DNA from: Paracoccus caeni
GTDB lineage: Bacteria > Pseudomonadota > Alphaproteobacteria > Rhodobacterales > Rhodobacteraceae
Length of the DNA: 64,000 nt
Direction of reading: 5' to 3'
Assembly (NCBI RefSeq): GCF_016629665.1
Contig: NZ_JAEPRQ010000002.1
Location: 62,001-126,000, forward strand
The position numbers were made by a program, and so were the translations under genes. Below are positions 1-9,942 of the stretch, one piece after another. Position 1 is the stretch's first letter, and each line of letters starts with the position of its first letter. The notes under the pieces were generated by a model. That model was not told where the DNA came from. It saw only the letters and a list, made by a program, of their open reading frames with translations, and searched no databases.

Positions 1-58
1 TAAGCGTGCAAAACGCCGCAAGAAATCAGAGCGGCATCAGACCACGGCAGAGGACCGC

Positions 59-571
59 ATGAGCAACGAACCCAAGAACGACAAATTCCACGATGGCGAC
101 GTGGCCTTCATCAAGTCGCTGGCCGAGCTGCTGAACGCAAGCGAACTGGCCGAATTGTCGGTCAAGCGGGAATATGACGAACATGACCGGCTGACCGTCA
201 GCCTGTCGAAATATGGCAAGCAGGTCGCCTATGCAGCCGCTCCGGCGCTGGCCCCTGCCCCGGTCGCCGCACCCGCAGCGGCCCCCGCCGCCAGCGCAGC
301 GCCTGCCGCCGCCGCGAATGACGACCCGGCCAGCCTGCCGGGCATCGTCACCTCGCCCATGGTCGGCACCGTCTATCTGGCGGCAGAGCCGGGCGCCGCA
401 GCCTTCGTCCAGATCGGCCAGACCGTCGCCGAAGGCGATACGCTGCTGATCGTCGAGGCGATGAAGACGATGAACCACATCCCCGCCCCGCGCGCAGGCA
501 CGGTGAAGCGCATTCTTGTCGATGACGGCAGCCCGGTCGAATACGGCGCGCCCCTGATGGTCGTCGAGTGA
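59..571 (+). CDS. accB: Biotin carboxyl carrier protein of acetyl-CoA carboxylase
   Basis: Carries the carboxybiotin group between biotin carboxylase and carboxyltransferase in the first committed step of fatty-acid synthesis. The 170-residue product has an N-terminal helical part (about 1-55), an Ala/Pro-rich flexible linker (about 58-92) and a C-terminal biotinyl domain. The motif EAMKTMN puts the biotinylated lysine at K136; the more usual form is EAMKMMN. An AGAGG ribosome site precedes the ATG. accC follows after 7 bases, so the two are one operon. Length and domain order are normal for the family. Confidence 0.97.
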   Translation: MSNEPKNDKFHDGDVAFIKSLAELLNASELAELSVKREYDEHDRLTVSLSKYGKQVAYAAAPALAPAPVAAPAAAPAASAAPAAAANDDPASLPGIVTSPMVGTVYLAAEPGAAAFVQIGQTVAEGDTLLIVEAMKTMNHIPAPRAGTVKRILVDDGSPVEYGAPLMVVE

Positions 572-578
572 GGCGCGG

Positions 579-1934
579 ATGTTCGACAAGATCCTGATCG
601 CCAACCGGGGCGAGATTGCGCTGCGCGTGATTCGCGCATGCCGGGAAATGGGCATCGCCTCGGTCGCGGTCCATTCCACCGCCGATGCCGATGCGATGCA
701 TGTGCTGATGGCCGACGAATCCGTCTGCATCGGCCCGCCGCCCTCGGGTCAAAGCTATCTGTCGATGCCCGCCATCATCTCGGCCTGTGAAATCACCGGC
801 GCGCAGGCGGTGCATCCGGGCTATGGTTTCCTGTCGGAAAATGCCGGCTTCGTGCAGATGCTGGAAGATCACGACATCACCTTCATCGGCCCGCGCGCCG
901 AACATATCCGCATCATGGGCGACAAGATCACCGCCAAGGACACGATGAAGGCGCTTGGCGTGCCCTGCGTGCCGGGCAGCGAAGGCGGCGTCAACGATGT
1001 CGATGAGGCGGTGAAGGTCGCGGCAGAGATCGGCTATCCGGTCATCATCAAGGCAACCGCCGGCGGCGGCGGTCGCGGGATGAAGGTGGCACAGGACGAA
1101 AAAGGCCTGGAAGTCGCCTTCCGCACCGCGCGAGCCGAAGCGAAGGCCGCCTTTGGCAATCCCGACGTTTATATCGAAAAATACCTGCAGAAACCGCGCC
1201 ATATTGAGGTGCAGGTCTTTGGCGACGGCAAGGGTCGCGCGGTCCATCTGGGCGAACGCGATTGCTCCTTGCAGCGCCGCCACCAGAAGGTGCTGGAAGA
1301 AGCCCCCGGCCCGATCATCACCCCGGAAGAACGTGCGCGGATCGGCAAGGTCTGTTCGGACGCGGTCGCCAAGATCGGTTATGCGGGCGCGGGTACCATC
1401 GAATTTCTGTATGAAGACGGCGAGTTCTATTTCATCGAGATGAACACCCGCCTTCAGGTCGAACATCCGGTGACCGAGGCAATCTTCGGCGTCGATCTGG
1501 TCCGTCAGCAGATTCTGGTCGCTGCCGGTCAGGAGATGGAGTTCTCGCAGGATGATCTGACGATCCGCGGCCACGCGATCGAGGTTCGGATCAATGCCGA
1601 AAAGCTGCCGAATTTCGCGCCAAGTCCCGGCAAGATCACCCAATATCATTCGCCGGGCGGCCTTGGCGTCCGCGTCGATTCCGCGCTTTACGACGGCTAT
1701 TCGATCCCGCCCTATTACGACAGCCTGATCGGCAAGCTGATCGTGCATGGCCGCGACCGCCCCGAGGCGCTGGCGCGTCTGGACCGGGCATTGGGCGAAT
1801 TGATCGTCGATGGCGTCGAGACGACGACGCAATTGTTCCGCGATCTGTTGCAGGAACCGGATATCCAGTCCGGCAATTACTCGATCCATTGGCTGGAACG
1901 CTGGCTGGAACAGCGTTACGCCAACGCGGGCTGA
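579..1934 (+). CDS. accC: Biotin carboxylase subunit of acetyl-CoA carboxylase
   Basis: ATP-dependent carboxylation of biotin on AccB. The 451-residue protein has the N-terminal biotin-carboxylase fold ([20 protein letters not shown]), a glycine-rich ATP-grasp loop (GGGGRGMK) and the catalytic segment [10 protein letters not shown] at about 287-296, which aligns with the E288/R292 region of the E. coli enzyme. [11 protein letters not shown] is also intact. It is cotranscribed with accB and its stop lies 7 bases before the GTG proposed for aat, suggesting a three-gene unit. Full length, no oddities. Confidence 0.98.
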   Translation: MFDKILIANRGEIALRVIRACREMGIASVAVHSTADADAMHVLMADESVCIGPPPSGQSYLSMPAIISACEITGAQAVHPGYGFLSENAGFVQMLEDHDITFIGPRAEHIRIMGDKITAKDTMKALGVPCVPGSEGGVNDVDEAVKVAAEIGYPVIIKATAGGGGRGMKVAQDEKGLEVAFRTARAEAKAAFGNPDVYIEKYLQKPRHIEVQVFGDGKGRAVHLGERDCSLQRRHQKVLEEAPGPIITPEERARIGKVCSDAVAKIGYAGAGTIEFLYEDGEFYFIEMNTRLQVEHPVTEAIFGVDLVRQQILVAAGQEMEFSQDDLTIRGHAIEVRINAEKLPNFAPSPGKITQYHSPGGLGVRVDSALYDGYSIPPYYDSLIGKLIVHGRDRPEALARLDRALGELIVDGVETTTQLFRDLLQEPDIQSGNYSIHWLERWLEQRYANAG

Positions 1935-1941
1935 TCTTGTC

Positions 1942-2571
1942 GTGCTGTCGCCCGCGCAATTGCTGAAAGGCTATGCGCGTGGCGTCTTTCCGATGGCCGA
2001 CAGCGCCGGGGATCCGCGCCTTTACTGGTATGATCCGCCCTATCGCGGGGTGCTGCCGGTGGGCGGGGTCCATGCCTCGCGCTCGCTTCTGCGCGATCTG
2101 CGGCGGGGGGACTGGTCGGCGCTGCTGAACCATGATTTCGATGCGGTCGTTGCGGCCTGTGCCGATCGCGAAGACACATGGATCAACGCGCCGCTATCAC
2201 AGCTTTACCGCCAGCTTCATCAGTTAGGCCATGCCCATGCCATCGAGGTTCGGCGAAATGACCGCTTTGCCGGGGGCATTTTCGGTGTAACGCTGGGCGG
2301 GGCTTTCTTTGGCGAATCAATGGTTTCGGCGCAGACCAACGGGTCGAAGATGGCGTTGCTGTGGACCTCGTCGCATCTGGCGCGAAGCGGGTTCACGTTG
2401 TTCGATACCCAATATCTGACGCCGCACCTGAAGCGAATGGGCGGGTCCGAGATCACGCGCGAGGATTACCGGAAACGGCTGGCCGCAGCGCTGCGCAGCG
2501 ATGTCAGTTTCGGCGCCCTGCCCCTGCCAGACGCCGATCAGCTTTCGCAGGAAATCACCCAGACATCATAG
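1942..2571 (+). CDS. aat: Leucyl/phenylalanyl-tRNA--protein transferase
   Basis: Transfers Leu or Phe from tRNA to N-terminal Arg/Lys of proteins, creating N-degrons that are degraded by ClpAP. Family landmarks are YWYDPPYRGVLP near the N-terminus and GESMVSAQTNGSKMAL in the core (usual form GESMFSRRTNASK). The open frame extends back into accC, but the protein homology starts at VLSPAQLLKGY, so I choose GTG 1942 (209 residues), 7 bases after the accC stop; there is no clear ribosome site, consistent with coupling to accC. The 3' end overlaps the convergent DUF2155 gene by 34 bases. Confidence 0.93.
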   Translation: MLSPAQLLKGYARGVFPMADSAGDPRLYWYDPPYRGVLPVGGVHASRSLLRDLRRGDWSALLNHDFDAVVAACADREDTWINAPLSQLYRQLHQLGHAHAIEVRRNDRFAGGIFGVTLGGAFFGESMVSAQTNGSKMALLWTSSHLARSGFTLFDTQYLTPHLKRMGGSEITREDYRKRLAAALRSDVSFGALPLPDADQLSQEITQTS

Positions 2572-2969
2572 CGCGCATCGTCCAGCGCCGATAAAGCGGG
2601 GGAAGATGCGACCATCCAGCCGCTGAACAGCGTCACATTCTGGCTGGTATCGGCGATGGTCAGTTGCGCGAAGGCGTCAGAGCTTGGATCGCCCGCCGGA
2701 TAGCGGCACTGGCCCAGCCGGATTTGCAGCCGCCCGTAATCCGCTGCATCACCGACGGTCAGATGAAAATCGGTCGTCCGACCCGAAAGTTTATCAAGCC
2801 CGCGCAGAAACGCCCCGCCCGCCTGCGCAACCTGCTGCGGCGGCTGACGAACCGGCTCTTGCTGCGTCGTCGTCTCGGGCTCGCCAAGGCTTGGCAAGGT
2901 CTGTTGCGCCATCGCCGGGAAGGCCAGCATGGCTGACAACGCCAGCGCGGGAAGGGATCGGATCATCAT
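2538..2969 (-). CDS. DUF2155 domain secreted protein
   Basis: A 143-residue protein with a clear signal peptide (hydrophobic stretch about 5-20 ending AMAQ) and a C-terminal DUF2155-type domain that includes a pair of cysteines (GQCRYP and VISCES). Function is unknown; the family is typical of alphaproteobacteria and the protein should be periplasmic. It is the last gene of a minus-strand group with the MlaD-like gene (4-base ATGA overlap) and NDUFA12. Its 3' end overlaps aat on the other strand. Confidence 0.85.
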   Translation of the reverse strand: MMIRSLPALALSAMLAFPAMAQQTLPSLGEPETTTQQEPVRQPPQQVAQAGGAFLRGLDKLSGRTTDFHLTVGDAADYGRLQIRLGQCRYPAGDPSSDAFAQLTIADTSQNVTLFSGWMVASSPALSALDDARYDVWVISCES

Positions 2970-3448
2970 TGCGTCGCCTCGTCATCGCTGGACTGGCTGT
3001 CAACGAATTTCATCATCAGTTGCAGCAGGCTGACCGCGCCCTGCACATCCTCGATCTCATCGCCGGGGGCGAGATTGTCGGGGCTGCCGCCGGGCTGGAT
3101 CTGGATATAGGCACCGCCCAACAGCCCGTCAGACTGAATCAGCGCGGCGCTGTCGGTGGGCAGGACCACGCTTTCGGGAATGCTGAGGCGCGCATCGGCC
3201 ATATAGGTTTGCGGGTTCAGCGCCACCGAAGTCACCTTGCCGACCTTGACGCCCGCAAGCCGAACCTCGGTCCCGACCTCGACGCCGTCCACATCGGGGA
3301 AAGAGGCCGTCACCTCATAACCCTTCTGGCGCTGCCAGAGATCGCCGCCAAAACCCCATGCCAGAAAACCGGCGGCCACGATCAGAACCACCGCGCCGGT
3401 GATGGTTTCGACGCGCTGCTCGGCCCGATGCTCGGCCCCGGTCACCAT
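2966..3448 (-). CDS. MlaD/MCE-domain protein, outer-membrane lipid transport
   Basis: A 160-residue protein with one N-terminal membrane anchor (VETITGAVVLIVAAGFLAWGF, about 13-34) followed by a single MCE domain (ASFPDVDGVEVGTEVRLAGV to the GGAYIQIQPGG segment). MlaD forms a periplasmic hexamer that binds phospholipid between the MlaFE transporter and MlaC. The other mla genes are not in the window. The start codon directly abuts the stop of the NDUFA12 gene, and the 3' end overlaps the DUF2155 gene by 4 bases, so these three genes form an operon. Confidence 0.9.
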   Translation of the reverse strand: MVTGAEHRAEQRVETITGAVVLIVAAGFLAWGFGGDLWQRQKGYEVTASFPDVDGVEVGTEVRLAGVKVGKVTSVALNPQTYMADARLSIPESVVLPTDSAALIQSDGLLGGAYIQIQPGGSPDNLAPGDEIEDVQGAVSLLQLMMKFVDSQSSDDEATQ

Positions 3449-3826
3449 TTATTCAGGCTGCCACGCTTCGTAATCGCGCCGCGCCACCGGCTCGGCCCGG
3501 TAGAGCGAGCCTTGCGGATGATAGGCCTCGGGCGTGCCGGTCAGGTTCGGCAAATGCGGCTTTTCCCAGGGGCGCGTGGGCAGCGGCGCCTTGGTCGGCG
3601 GCTCGGCCCAGGTGTGGTGCAGCCAGCCATGCCATTCCGGCGAAACGCGGCTGGCTTCGGACACGCCGTTATAGATCACCCAACGGCGCTTGCCGTCCTT
3701 GGACTGATAGAAAATGTTGCCCTGATCGTCCTTGCCGACTTCTTCGCCGTAAAGCCAGGTCCAGACCTGAGTGTTGATCGTCTGGCTGTTCCACCAGGTC
3801 AAAACGCGCAGCAGAAACGACTTCAT
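3449..3826 (-). CDS. NADH:ubiquinone oxidoreductase accessory subunit NDUFA12
   Basis: Accessory subunit of respiratory complex I shared by alphaproteobacteria and mitochondria (B17.2 family). The signature runs from [14 protein letters not shown] through [19 protein letters not shown] to the P-rich C-terminus. I start at the second methionine (MKSFLLRVL, 125 residues), since homologues begin near that point; an upstream in-frame ATG at 3841 would add five residues. It heads the operon with the MlaD-like and DUF2155 genes. The main nuo operon is not in this window. Confidence 0.92.
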   Translation of the reverse strand: MKSFLLRVLTWWNSQTINTQVWTWLYGEEVGKDDQGNIFYQSKDGKRRWVIYNGVSEASRVSPEWHGWLHHTWAEPPTKAPLPTRPWEKPHLPNLTGTPEAYHPQGSLYRAEPVARRDYEAWQPE

Positions 3827-3937
3827 GGACACGGACCCCATCCTTCAAGATTGCTTTGAGATATGGCGCAAGTTTCGCCCAAGGTCCAGCCTTCCCGGTC
3901 ATACCGGCAATCAATCACGGGCTTTTGCCAAAGCGAA

Positions 3938-3970
3938 GGGCCGGTCCCGCAACATTGGCAGAACCGGCCC
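3938..3970 (-). terminator. Hairpin downstream of clpX
   Basis: Inverted repeat GGGCCGGT/ACCGGCCC with a 17-base loop, lying 25 bases past the clpX stop on the minus strand. The following minus-strand bases are not a clean T-run, so this may be a weak or Rho-assisted terminator. Confidence 0.5.
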
Positions 3971-3994
3971 TGTCAGCCATCGCATTCCGCCGGT

Positions 3995-5260
<1,266 letters not shown>

Positions 5261-5342
5261 CGTCCATTTCCTTCGTTACCGCCGCCCTTTTATCCGAACG
5301 ACGGGCGGCAACAGGGTTTGCCTGCGCCGCTTCCGTAATCCT

Positions 5343-5366
5343 CCGCGACGCTTTTACCCGTCGCGG
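5343..5366 (-). other. Hairpin between clpP and clpX
   Basis: Perfect 8-bp inverted repeat CCGCGACG/CGTCGCGG with an 8-base loop in the clpP-clpX gap. A second, 7-bp repeat GCCGCCC/GGGCGGC lies at 5281-5309 just upstream of clpX. There is no T-run, so these may attenuate or protect the transcript rather than terminate it. Confidence 0.35.
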
Positions 5367-5416
5367 CTATGATCCCTATGTTAAGGATGACGCGCAGCCG
5401 TCACAATCCCCAACCG

Positions 5417-6052
5417 TTATTTCTTCTCTGGCTCGGCCTTGCCGCGTGGCTCCAGCACCTCATCGATCAGGCCCCAATCCTTCGCCTCTTCCGGCGACAT
5501 GAAGCGGTCACGCTCCAACGCCTGCTCAACCTCTTCCAGCGTGCGGCCGGTATGCTGAACGTAAATCTCGTTCAGCCGCCGCTTCAGCTTTTCGGTCTCG
5601 CGCGCGTGGATCAGGATGTCGGTCGCCTGCCCCTGGAACCCGCCCGAGGGCTGGTGGACCATCACCCGGCTGTTGGGCAGCGAATAGCGCAGACCCTTTT
5701 CGCCCGCCGCCAGCAGCAGCGATCCCATCGAGGCCGCCTGCCCCACGACCAGCGTGGACACACGCGGGCGGATATATTGCATCGTGTCATAGATCGACAG
5801 GCCCGAGGTCACCACGCCGCCCGGGCTGTTGATATACATGCTGATATCCTTGGACGGGTTCTCCGCCTCAAGAAACAGCAATTGCGCACAGATCAGGGTG
5901 GACATCCCGTCATGGACCGGGCCCGAGACGAAGATGATCCGTTCCTTCAGCAGGCGCGAAAAGATGTCATAGGCCCGTTCCCCGCGAGAGGTCTGTTCGA
6001 CCACCATCGGGACCAGTGTGTTCATGTAGAATTCTGCCGGATCGCTCATCAT
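5417..6052 (-). CDS. clpP: ATP-dependent Clp protease proteolytic subunit ClpP
   Basis: Serine protease core of the ClpXP/ClpAP complexes. With the start at 6052 ([10 protein letters not shown]), chosen because AAGGAC precedes it at a suitable distance, the product is 211 residues; the longer open frame upstream has no ribosome site or homology. The catalytic triad is visible: S108 in GQAASMGS, H133 in MVHQPSGG and D182 in [11 protein letters not shown]. clpX lies downstream on the same strand. The 5' region is shared with the divergent pth. Confidence 0.97.
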   Translation of the reverse strand: MMSDPAEFYMNTLVPMVVEQTSRGERAYDIFSRLLKERIIFVSGPVHDGMSTLICAQLLFLEAENPSKDISMYINSPGGVVTSGLSIYDTMQYIRPRVSTLVVGQAASMGSLLLAAGEKGLRYSLPNSRVMVHQPSGGFQGQATDILIHARETEKLKRRLNEIYVQHTGRTLEEVEQALERDRFMSPEEAKDWGLIDEVLEPRGKAEPEKK

Positions 6053-6238
6053 CAGTCCTTGCCTGTTAGTCCCTAGCTCGTCGCGATTCGACCGGGTAAT
6101 CCCCATCTCATAGCCGCGAAAGGTTGACAGAGTCTTAGTAACCGGCAAGGTCCGCCGCAAGGGATGCAGCACATTTCGCCTGCCGCAACAGGTGCTTTTC
6201 ACCTAAAACCCTATCGAATGGCAGGACAGGAGAGGTCG

Positions 6239-6955
6239 ATGAAACTGATTGTTGGTCTGGGCAATCCCGGCGCGAAATATGCGGGAAACCGGCATAATAT
6301 CGGTTTCATGGCCGTGGATCGCATCGCCTCGGAGCATGGTTTCGGCCCGTGGAAGGCGCGTTTTCAGGGCGAAATCGCCGAAGGGCGGCTGGGCAGCGAA
6401 CGGGTGGCGCTGCTGAAGCCCACGACCTTCATGAACCTGTCGGGGCAATCCGTGGGCGAGGCGATGCGCTATCTGAAGCTGACGCCCGAGGATGTGATCG
6501 TGCTGCATGACGAGTTGGATCTGGCCCCCGGAAAGTGCCGGGTAAAGCGTGGTGGCGGCCATGCGGGGCATAACGGGCTGCGCTCGATCCACCAGCATAT
6601 CGGCGCGGAATATGAACGGGTGCGGCTGGGCATCGGCCATCCGGGCCACAAGGATCGGGTCGCGCCCTATGTGCTGTCGGATTTCGCCAAGGCGGATCAG
6701 GACTGGCTGGACGATCTGTTGCGGGGGGTGTCCGACGGGGCGGTCTCGCTGGCCGGTGGCGATGGCGGGCGGTTCCAGAATGCGGTGGCGGCGCGGGTGA
6801 CCCCGGCGCGCAATAGCGGGACCGAGGCCCCTGAAAAACGCCTGCCGCCCGAACCGAAACCCACCAAACCCGAGGTAAAACCGGACGCGCCGCCAAGTGA
6901 CGCGCCGCAGAGTTTTGTCGAAAAACTGCGCAATCTGACCGAGAGGTTCAAATGA
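6239..6955 (+). CDS. pth: Peptidyl-tRNA hydrolase
   Basis: Recycles peptidyl-tRNA released from ribosomes. Start at 6239 is set by AGGAGAGG just upstream and by the family start [11 protein letters not shown]. Catalytic residues are in place: N9 in GLGNPG, H19 in GNRHNIG, the asparagine in FMNLSG and the aspartate in HDELDL. The 238-residue protein exceeds the usual 190-200 because of a Pro/Lys-rich C-terminal tail of about 45 residues. It overlaps the DUF2332 gene by 4 bases. Confidence 0.97.
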   Translation: MKLIVGLGNPGAKYAGNRHNIGFMAVDRIASEHGFGPWKARFQGEIAEGRLGSERVALLKPTTFMNLSGQSVGEAMRYLKLTPEDVIVLHDELDLAPGKCRVKRGGGHAGHNGLRSIHQHIGAEYERVRLGIGHPGHKDRVAPYVLSDFAKADQDWLDDLLRGVSDGAVSLAGGDGGRFQNAVAARVTPARNSGTEAPEKRLPPEPKPTKPEVKPDAPPSDAPQSFVEKLRNLTERFK

Positions 6956-8034
6956 GCGAACAGGCCGTCAGGGATGCATTTCGCGATCAGGCGCGGTCCT
7001 GCCGGATGCTGGGATCGGATTATACGGCCGCTTTGTGCGAGGCGCTTGCCGATCTGTTGCAGCCGGATCAGGGGGCGGTTGCCGCCCGCGTGCTGAACTG
7101 GCCCGGCGATCCGCGCAGCAGCGCCGATTCCGTGCCGCTGAGGCTGTGCGGGGCGCTGCATGCGCTGGTGCTGACCGACGCCGCGCCGGAACTGGCCCGC
7201 GCCTATGCCGCGCGGCGCGTCGATCCGGGGCTGCTTCTTGCCGCGCTGAAGGATCACGAGGCGACGGTGCTGCGCTGGATGGACAGCCCACCGCAGACGA
7301 ATGAGGTCGCGCGCTCTGCGGCCATTCTGGCGGCGGCGCGGTATCTGCACGGGCTCAACCCGCTACCGCTGCGGGTGCTGGAGCTTGGTGCTTCGGCTGG
7401 ACTCAACCTGAACTTTCATCGCTATGAGCTTGCACCAAATACGGAATTTTTAGAATCAGAGAGCGTCGTTCTGCGCCCGGAATGGCAGGGAGACCTGCCC
7501 GAAGGCGATCCGGTGGTGGACAGCGCAGAGGGCGTTGACCTGAACCCGCTCGATCCGGTGGCCGATGCTTTGCGATTGCGGGCCTATTGCTGGGCCGATC
7601 AGGTCGCCCGTCTGTCGCGGCTAAACGCGGCACTGGCGCTGGCGCAGCGGCATCCGCCGCAGGTCACGGCAGGCGATGCGGCGGGGTGGCTGGCAACACG
7701 GTTGGCCGAAAAGGCGCCCGGCAGGCTGACACTGGTGACACATACGATCGCCGCACAATATTTCCCCGCCGAAACCCTTGCCGCTTGCGAGGCCGCGATG
7801 GACGCCGCAGGCCGGGCCGCCACGCCGCAGATGCCGGTGGCGCATTTCAGCATGGAATCTGATGGCGGCGCGGACGGGGCGCGACTGACACTGCGCCTGT
7901 GGGATGGGCAGCAGCGTGGCTGGTATCTGGGTCGCGCCGATTTTCATGGCCGCTGGATTCGCTGGGCTCCGGTTCCGCTTACCCCGGATGAGGTGCAAAA
8001 TGCGGGTCTTGGACTGTTCGGCCGCAGGATGTAG
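6952..8034 (+). CDS. DUF2332 family protein
   Basis: A 360-residue protein of the DUF2332 family, which has a Rossmann-like methyltransferase-type core; [19 protein letters not shown] resembles a SAM-binding motif I. The enzyme's substrate is unknown. It overlaps the pth stop by ATGA, so translation is probably coupled. The base composition matches the surrounding chromosome. No truncation seen. A functional assignment beyond 'possible methyltransferase' would be guesswork. Confidence 0.8.
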   Translation: MSEQAVRDAFRDQARSCRMLGSDYTAALCEALADLLQPDQGAVAARVLNWPGDPRSSADSVPLRLCGALHALVLTDAAPELARAYAARRVDPGLLLAALKDHEATVLRWMDSPPQTNEVARSAAILAAARYLHGLNPLPLRVLELGASAGLNLNFHRYELAPNTEFLESESVVLRPEWQGDLPEGDPVVDSAEGVDLNPLDPVADALRLRAYCWADQVARLSRLNAALALAQRHPPQVTAGDAAGWLATRLAEKAPGRLTLVTHTIAAQYFPAETLAACEAAMDAAGRAATPQMPVAHFSMESDGGADGARLTLRLWDGQQRGWYLGRADFHGRWIRWAPVPLTPDEVQNAGLGLFGRRM

Positions 8035-8058
8035 CCTGAGCCGATGGGAGGACCGCCG

Positions 8059-8433
8059 ATGGAACCGTCGCTGAACGTCTTGGGCACCGATCTGGAACCC
8101 TGCTCGATGCAACCGCTGACCGGCTATTACCGGAATGGCTGCTGCGATACCGGGCCGGGCGATGCGGGCAGCCATACGGTCTGCGTGATCGTCACAGCGG
8201 AATTTCTGGCCATGTCGAAATATCTGGGCAACGATCTGTCCACGCCGCGCCCGGAATATCGTTTCGAAGGATTGAAGCCCGGCGACCGCTGGTGCCTTTG
8301 CGCCGCGCGTTTCCTACAGGCCGCGCATGAATTTGCCGCGCCGAATGTGGTGCTGGAGGCAACCCATGTTCGCGCGCTGGACATCATTCCATTGGAGCTT
8401 CTGCAAGCACATGCCGTCGATGCCCATGAATAA
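8059..8433 (+). CDS. DUF2237 family protein
   Basis: A small soluble protein (124 residues from 8059) with the DUF2237 hallmarks: NVLGTDLEPCS, GYYRNGCCDTG with adjacent cysteines, and GDRWCLCAARF. Start is the ATG at 8059 because GGGAGG lies 9 bases before it, whereas the in-frame ATG at 8044 would place that site inside the gene. Biochemical function is unknown. The conserved cysteines could bind metal (inference). Its 3' end overlaps the start of the next gene by about 14 bases. Confidence 0.85.
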   Translation: MEPSLNVLGTDLEPCSMQPLTGYYRNGCCDTGPGDAGSHTVCVIVTAEFLAMSKYLGNDLSTPRPEYRFEGLKPGDRWCLCAARFLQAAHEFAAPNVVLEATHVRALDIIPLELLQAHAVDAHE

Positions 8434-9013
8434 ACTGCTGACCGCAATAGCCCTGTCGCTGCTGGCGCTTCCGGCGCTGGCCGAGGATATCCCGATCCGC
8501 ACCGACGATGCCGAACGTCTGGCACAGCTTGATGCCACCACGGGCGAGGCCTTGCGTCAGGCCTTTGCCGGGGCGACGGCGGAAGAGGCGCAGACCATTG
8601 CCCGCGCCCTGACCGGCGAGGCGCTGCCCGCCGGGGTGGCGCTGGAGTTGATGCCGGGCGAATGGTCCTGCCGGATGGCAAAGCTGGGCGGGCTGCTGCC
8701 GGTGGTGATCTATCAGCCCTTCCGCTGCGTCTTCCGCAAGGACGGCACCTTCGAAAAACTGACCGGATCGCAGCGGACGATCGGGTCGGCGCAGGCGGAT
8801 GGCGAAAGGCTGCTTTATCTTGGCACCGGCTTCATCGCCGGGGATACACCGCCGGGCTATGCCGATCTGCCAGAGGACATCGACGCCACCGCCAGCCCGC
8901 AACGCTTCCCCGAGATCGGTGTGATCGAGCTGACCGGCCCCGATAGCGGTCGTATCCTGTTCCCTGCCCCGCATGTGGAATCGCGGCTGAATATCCTGAT
9001 CCTCAGCCGCTAG
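8420..9013 (+). CDS. DUF4893-like secreted protein
   Basis: A 197-residue protein starting MPMNKLL with a signal peptide ending LPALAED. The mature part contains GEWSCRMAKLGG and a hydrophobic, beta-rich C-terminal half (PHVESRLNILILSR). I recognise it as resembling the DUF4893 family; that is the least certain part. It is translationally nested with DUF2237 (start inside that gene; the alternative ATG is 8426). Periplasmic location expected; role unknown. Confidence 0.7.
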   Translation: MPMNKLLTAIALSLLALPALAEDIPIRTDDAERLAQLDATTGEALRQAFAGATAEEAQTIARALTGEALPAGVALELMPGEWSCRMAKLGGLLPVVIYQPFRCVFRKDGTFEKLTGSQRTIGSAQADGERLLYLGTGFIAGDTPPGYADLPEDIDATASPQRFPEIGVIELTGPDSGRILFPAPHVESRLNILILSR

Positions 9014-9028
9014 ATCATAAACGCCACG

Positions 9029-9060
9029 AAAAAAAAACCGGGCGCAAGATTGCCCCCGGT
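9029..9060 (-). terminator. Intrinsic terminator of the Asp/Gly/Ser-repeat protein gene
   Basis: On the minus strand a GC-rich stem (ACCGGG/CCCGGT with inner pairs) is followed by a run of nine T residues (A-run at 9029-9037 on the plus strand). It is a textbook intrinsic terminator for the gene ending at 9081, and may also stop the convergent DUF4893-like gene. Confidence 0.85.
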
Positions 9061-9080
9061 TCTGTCTTGGTGGGTTGGCG

Positions 9081-9836
9081 TCAGCCGTTATTCTCGCCGC
9101 CGTCGCCACCTTCGCCGCCACCGTCAGACCCGCCGTCGGAACCATCCGAGCCATCAGACCCGCCGTCGGAGCCGTCGCCGCCGTCCGAACCGTCAGAGCC
9201 ATCAGATCCGTCCGAACCATCGGACCCGTCAGAGCCATCGGCTCCGTCATCGCCACCCGGATCACCGCCGTCATCCGAACCGTCGTCGGTGCCAGTATCG
9301 CCACCATCGTCAGTCCCGTCGCCGCTGCCGTCATCGGTGCCATCATCTGTGCCCGTATCACCATCATCGGTCCCGTCATCCGGTGCCGACATGGTGTCGT
9401 TGTCCTGCCCGCTGGACCGCTCGGGCGCCTCGCGCAGTTCCACTCCGTCAACCGAGATCAGGCTGCCATTGGCAATGCTATAGACCAGTTCGGTCGGCTG
9501 ACCGGCTCGCTGTGCGTTGACGGTCAGGATCGGGCCTTCGCGCAGGATATGCACATCGGTGAAACCCTGTCCGATCAGCGACTCGGCAATCGCCTCGTCA
9601 TTGTCGAGCTGTTCCAGCAACGGATAATCGGGCGGGGTGACCGCACCGACCGGTGCGCCAGGGTCTGCCGCGACGCCCGGAACCACGGCGGTGTTGCCGT
9701 CCGGGGTTTCGACCACGGTGGTATTGCCTTCGACCACTTCGCCGGTCTGCGCCAGCGCCGTCGAACCCATCATCAGCGCGCCAAGCGCCAGAACCTTGCC
9801 GCCGATCATGGCGGTCGTCATTGTCCGTTTCAGCAT
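9081..9836 (-). CDS. Secreted protein with a long Asp/Gly/Ser repeat tail
   Basis: A 251-residue protein of unknown function. The start at 9836 is fixed by a strong AAGGAGGAAA site. Residues 1-29 are a signal peptide ending STALAQ; residues 30-140 form a small folded region with a repeated 'D..DEAIAESLIGQGFTDV' and 'LVYSIANGSLISVDGVEL' pattern like PepSY-type or BON-like modules. Residues about 152-249 are almost only D, G, S and T, first as DDGTDDG-like and then as DGS repeats. The tail is highly acidic and probably disordered; calcium binding is a possibility only. The same tail makes the DNA look tandemly repetitive. Confidence 0.8.
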   Translation of the reverse strand: MLKRTMTTAMIGGKVLALGALMMGSTALAQTGEVVEGNTTVVETPDGNTAVVPGVAADPGAPVGAVTPPDYPLLEQLDNDEAIAESLIGQGFTDVHILREGPILTVNAQRAGQPTELVYSIANGSLISVDGVELREAPERSSGQDNDTMSAPDDGTDDGDTGTDDGTDDGSGDGTDDGGDTGTDDGSDDGGDPGGDDGADGSDGSDGSDGSDGSDGSDGGDGSDGGSDGSDGSDGGSDGGGEGGDGGENNG

Positions 9837-9893
9837 GACATTTCCTCCTTCATGCTCATCGGGCAGACAACCCGGCGAGACAGTCAGAGGTTT

Positions 9894-9931
9894 CCTCGCG
9901 CCCTGTCGCAATTGCGTCATCGGGCGCGAGG
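9894..9931 (-). other. Hairpin downstream of trpB
   Basis: Inverted repeat CCTCGCGCCC/GGGCGCGAGG (10 bp) lies 12 bases beyond the trpB stop on the minus strand. There is no T-run, so a terminator role is tentative. Confidence 0.4.
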
Positions 9932-9942
9932 GAAAAGTTCGA

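Noticed and set aside
348..1889. Long antisense ORF (513 residues) opposite accC
   Set aside because: It is the mirror of a well-supported high-GC coding gene, has no ribosome site and no recognisable family; typical high-GC shadow.
9100..9330. CRISPR-like or tandem DNA repeats
   Set aside because: Repeat unit follows codons of a DGS/DDG protein tail in frame; no spacers.
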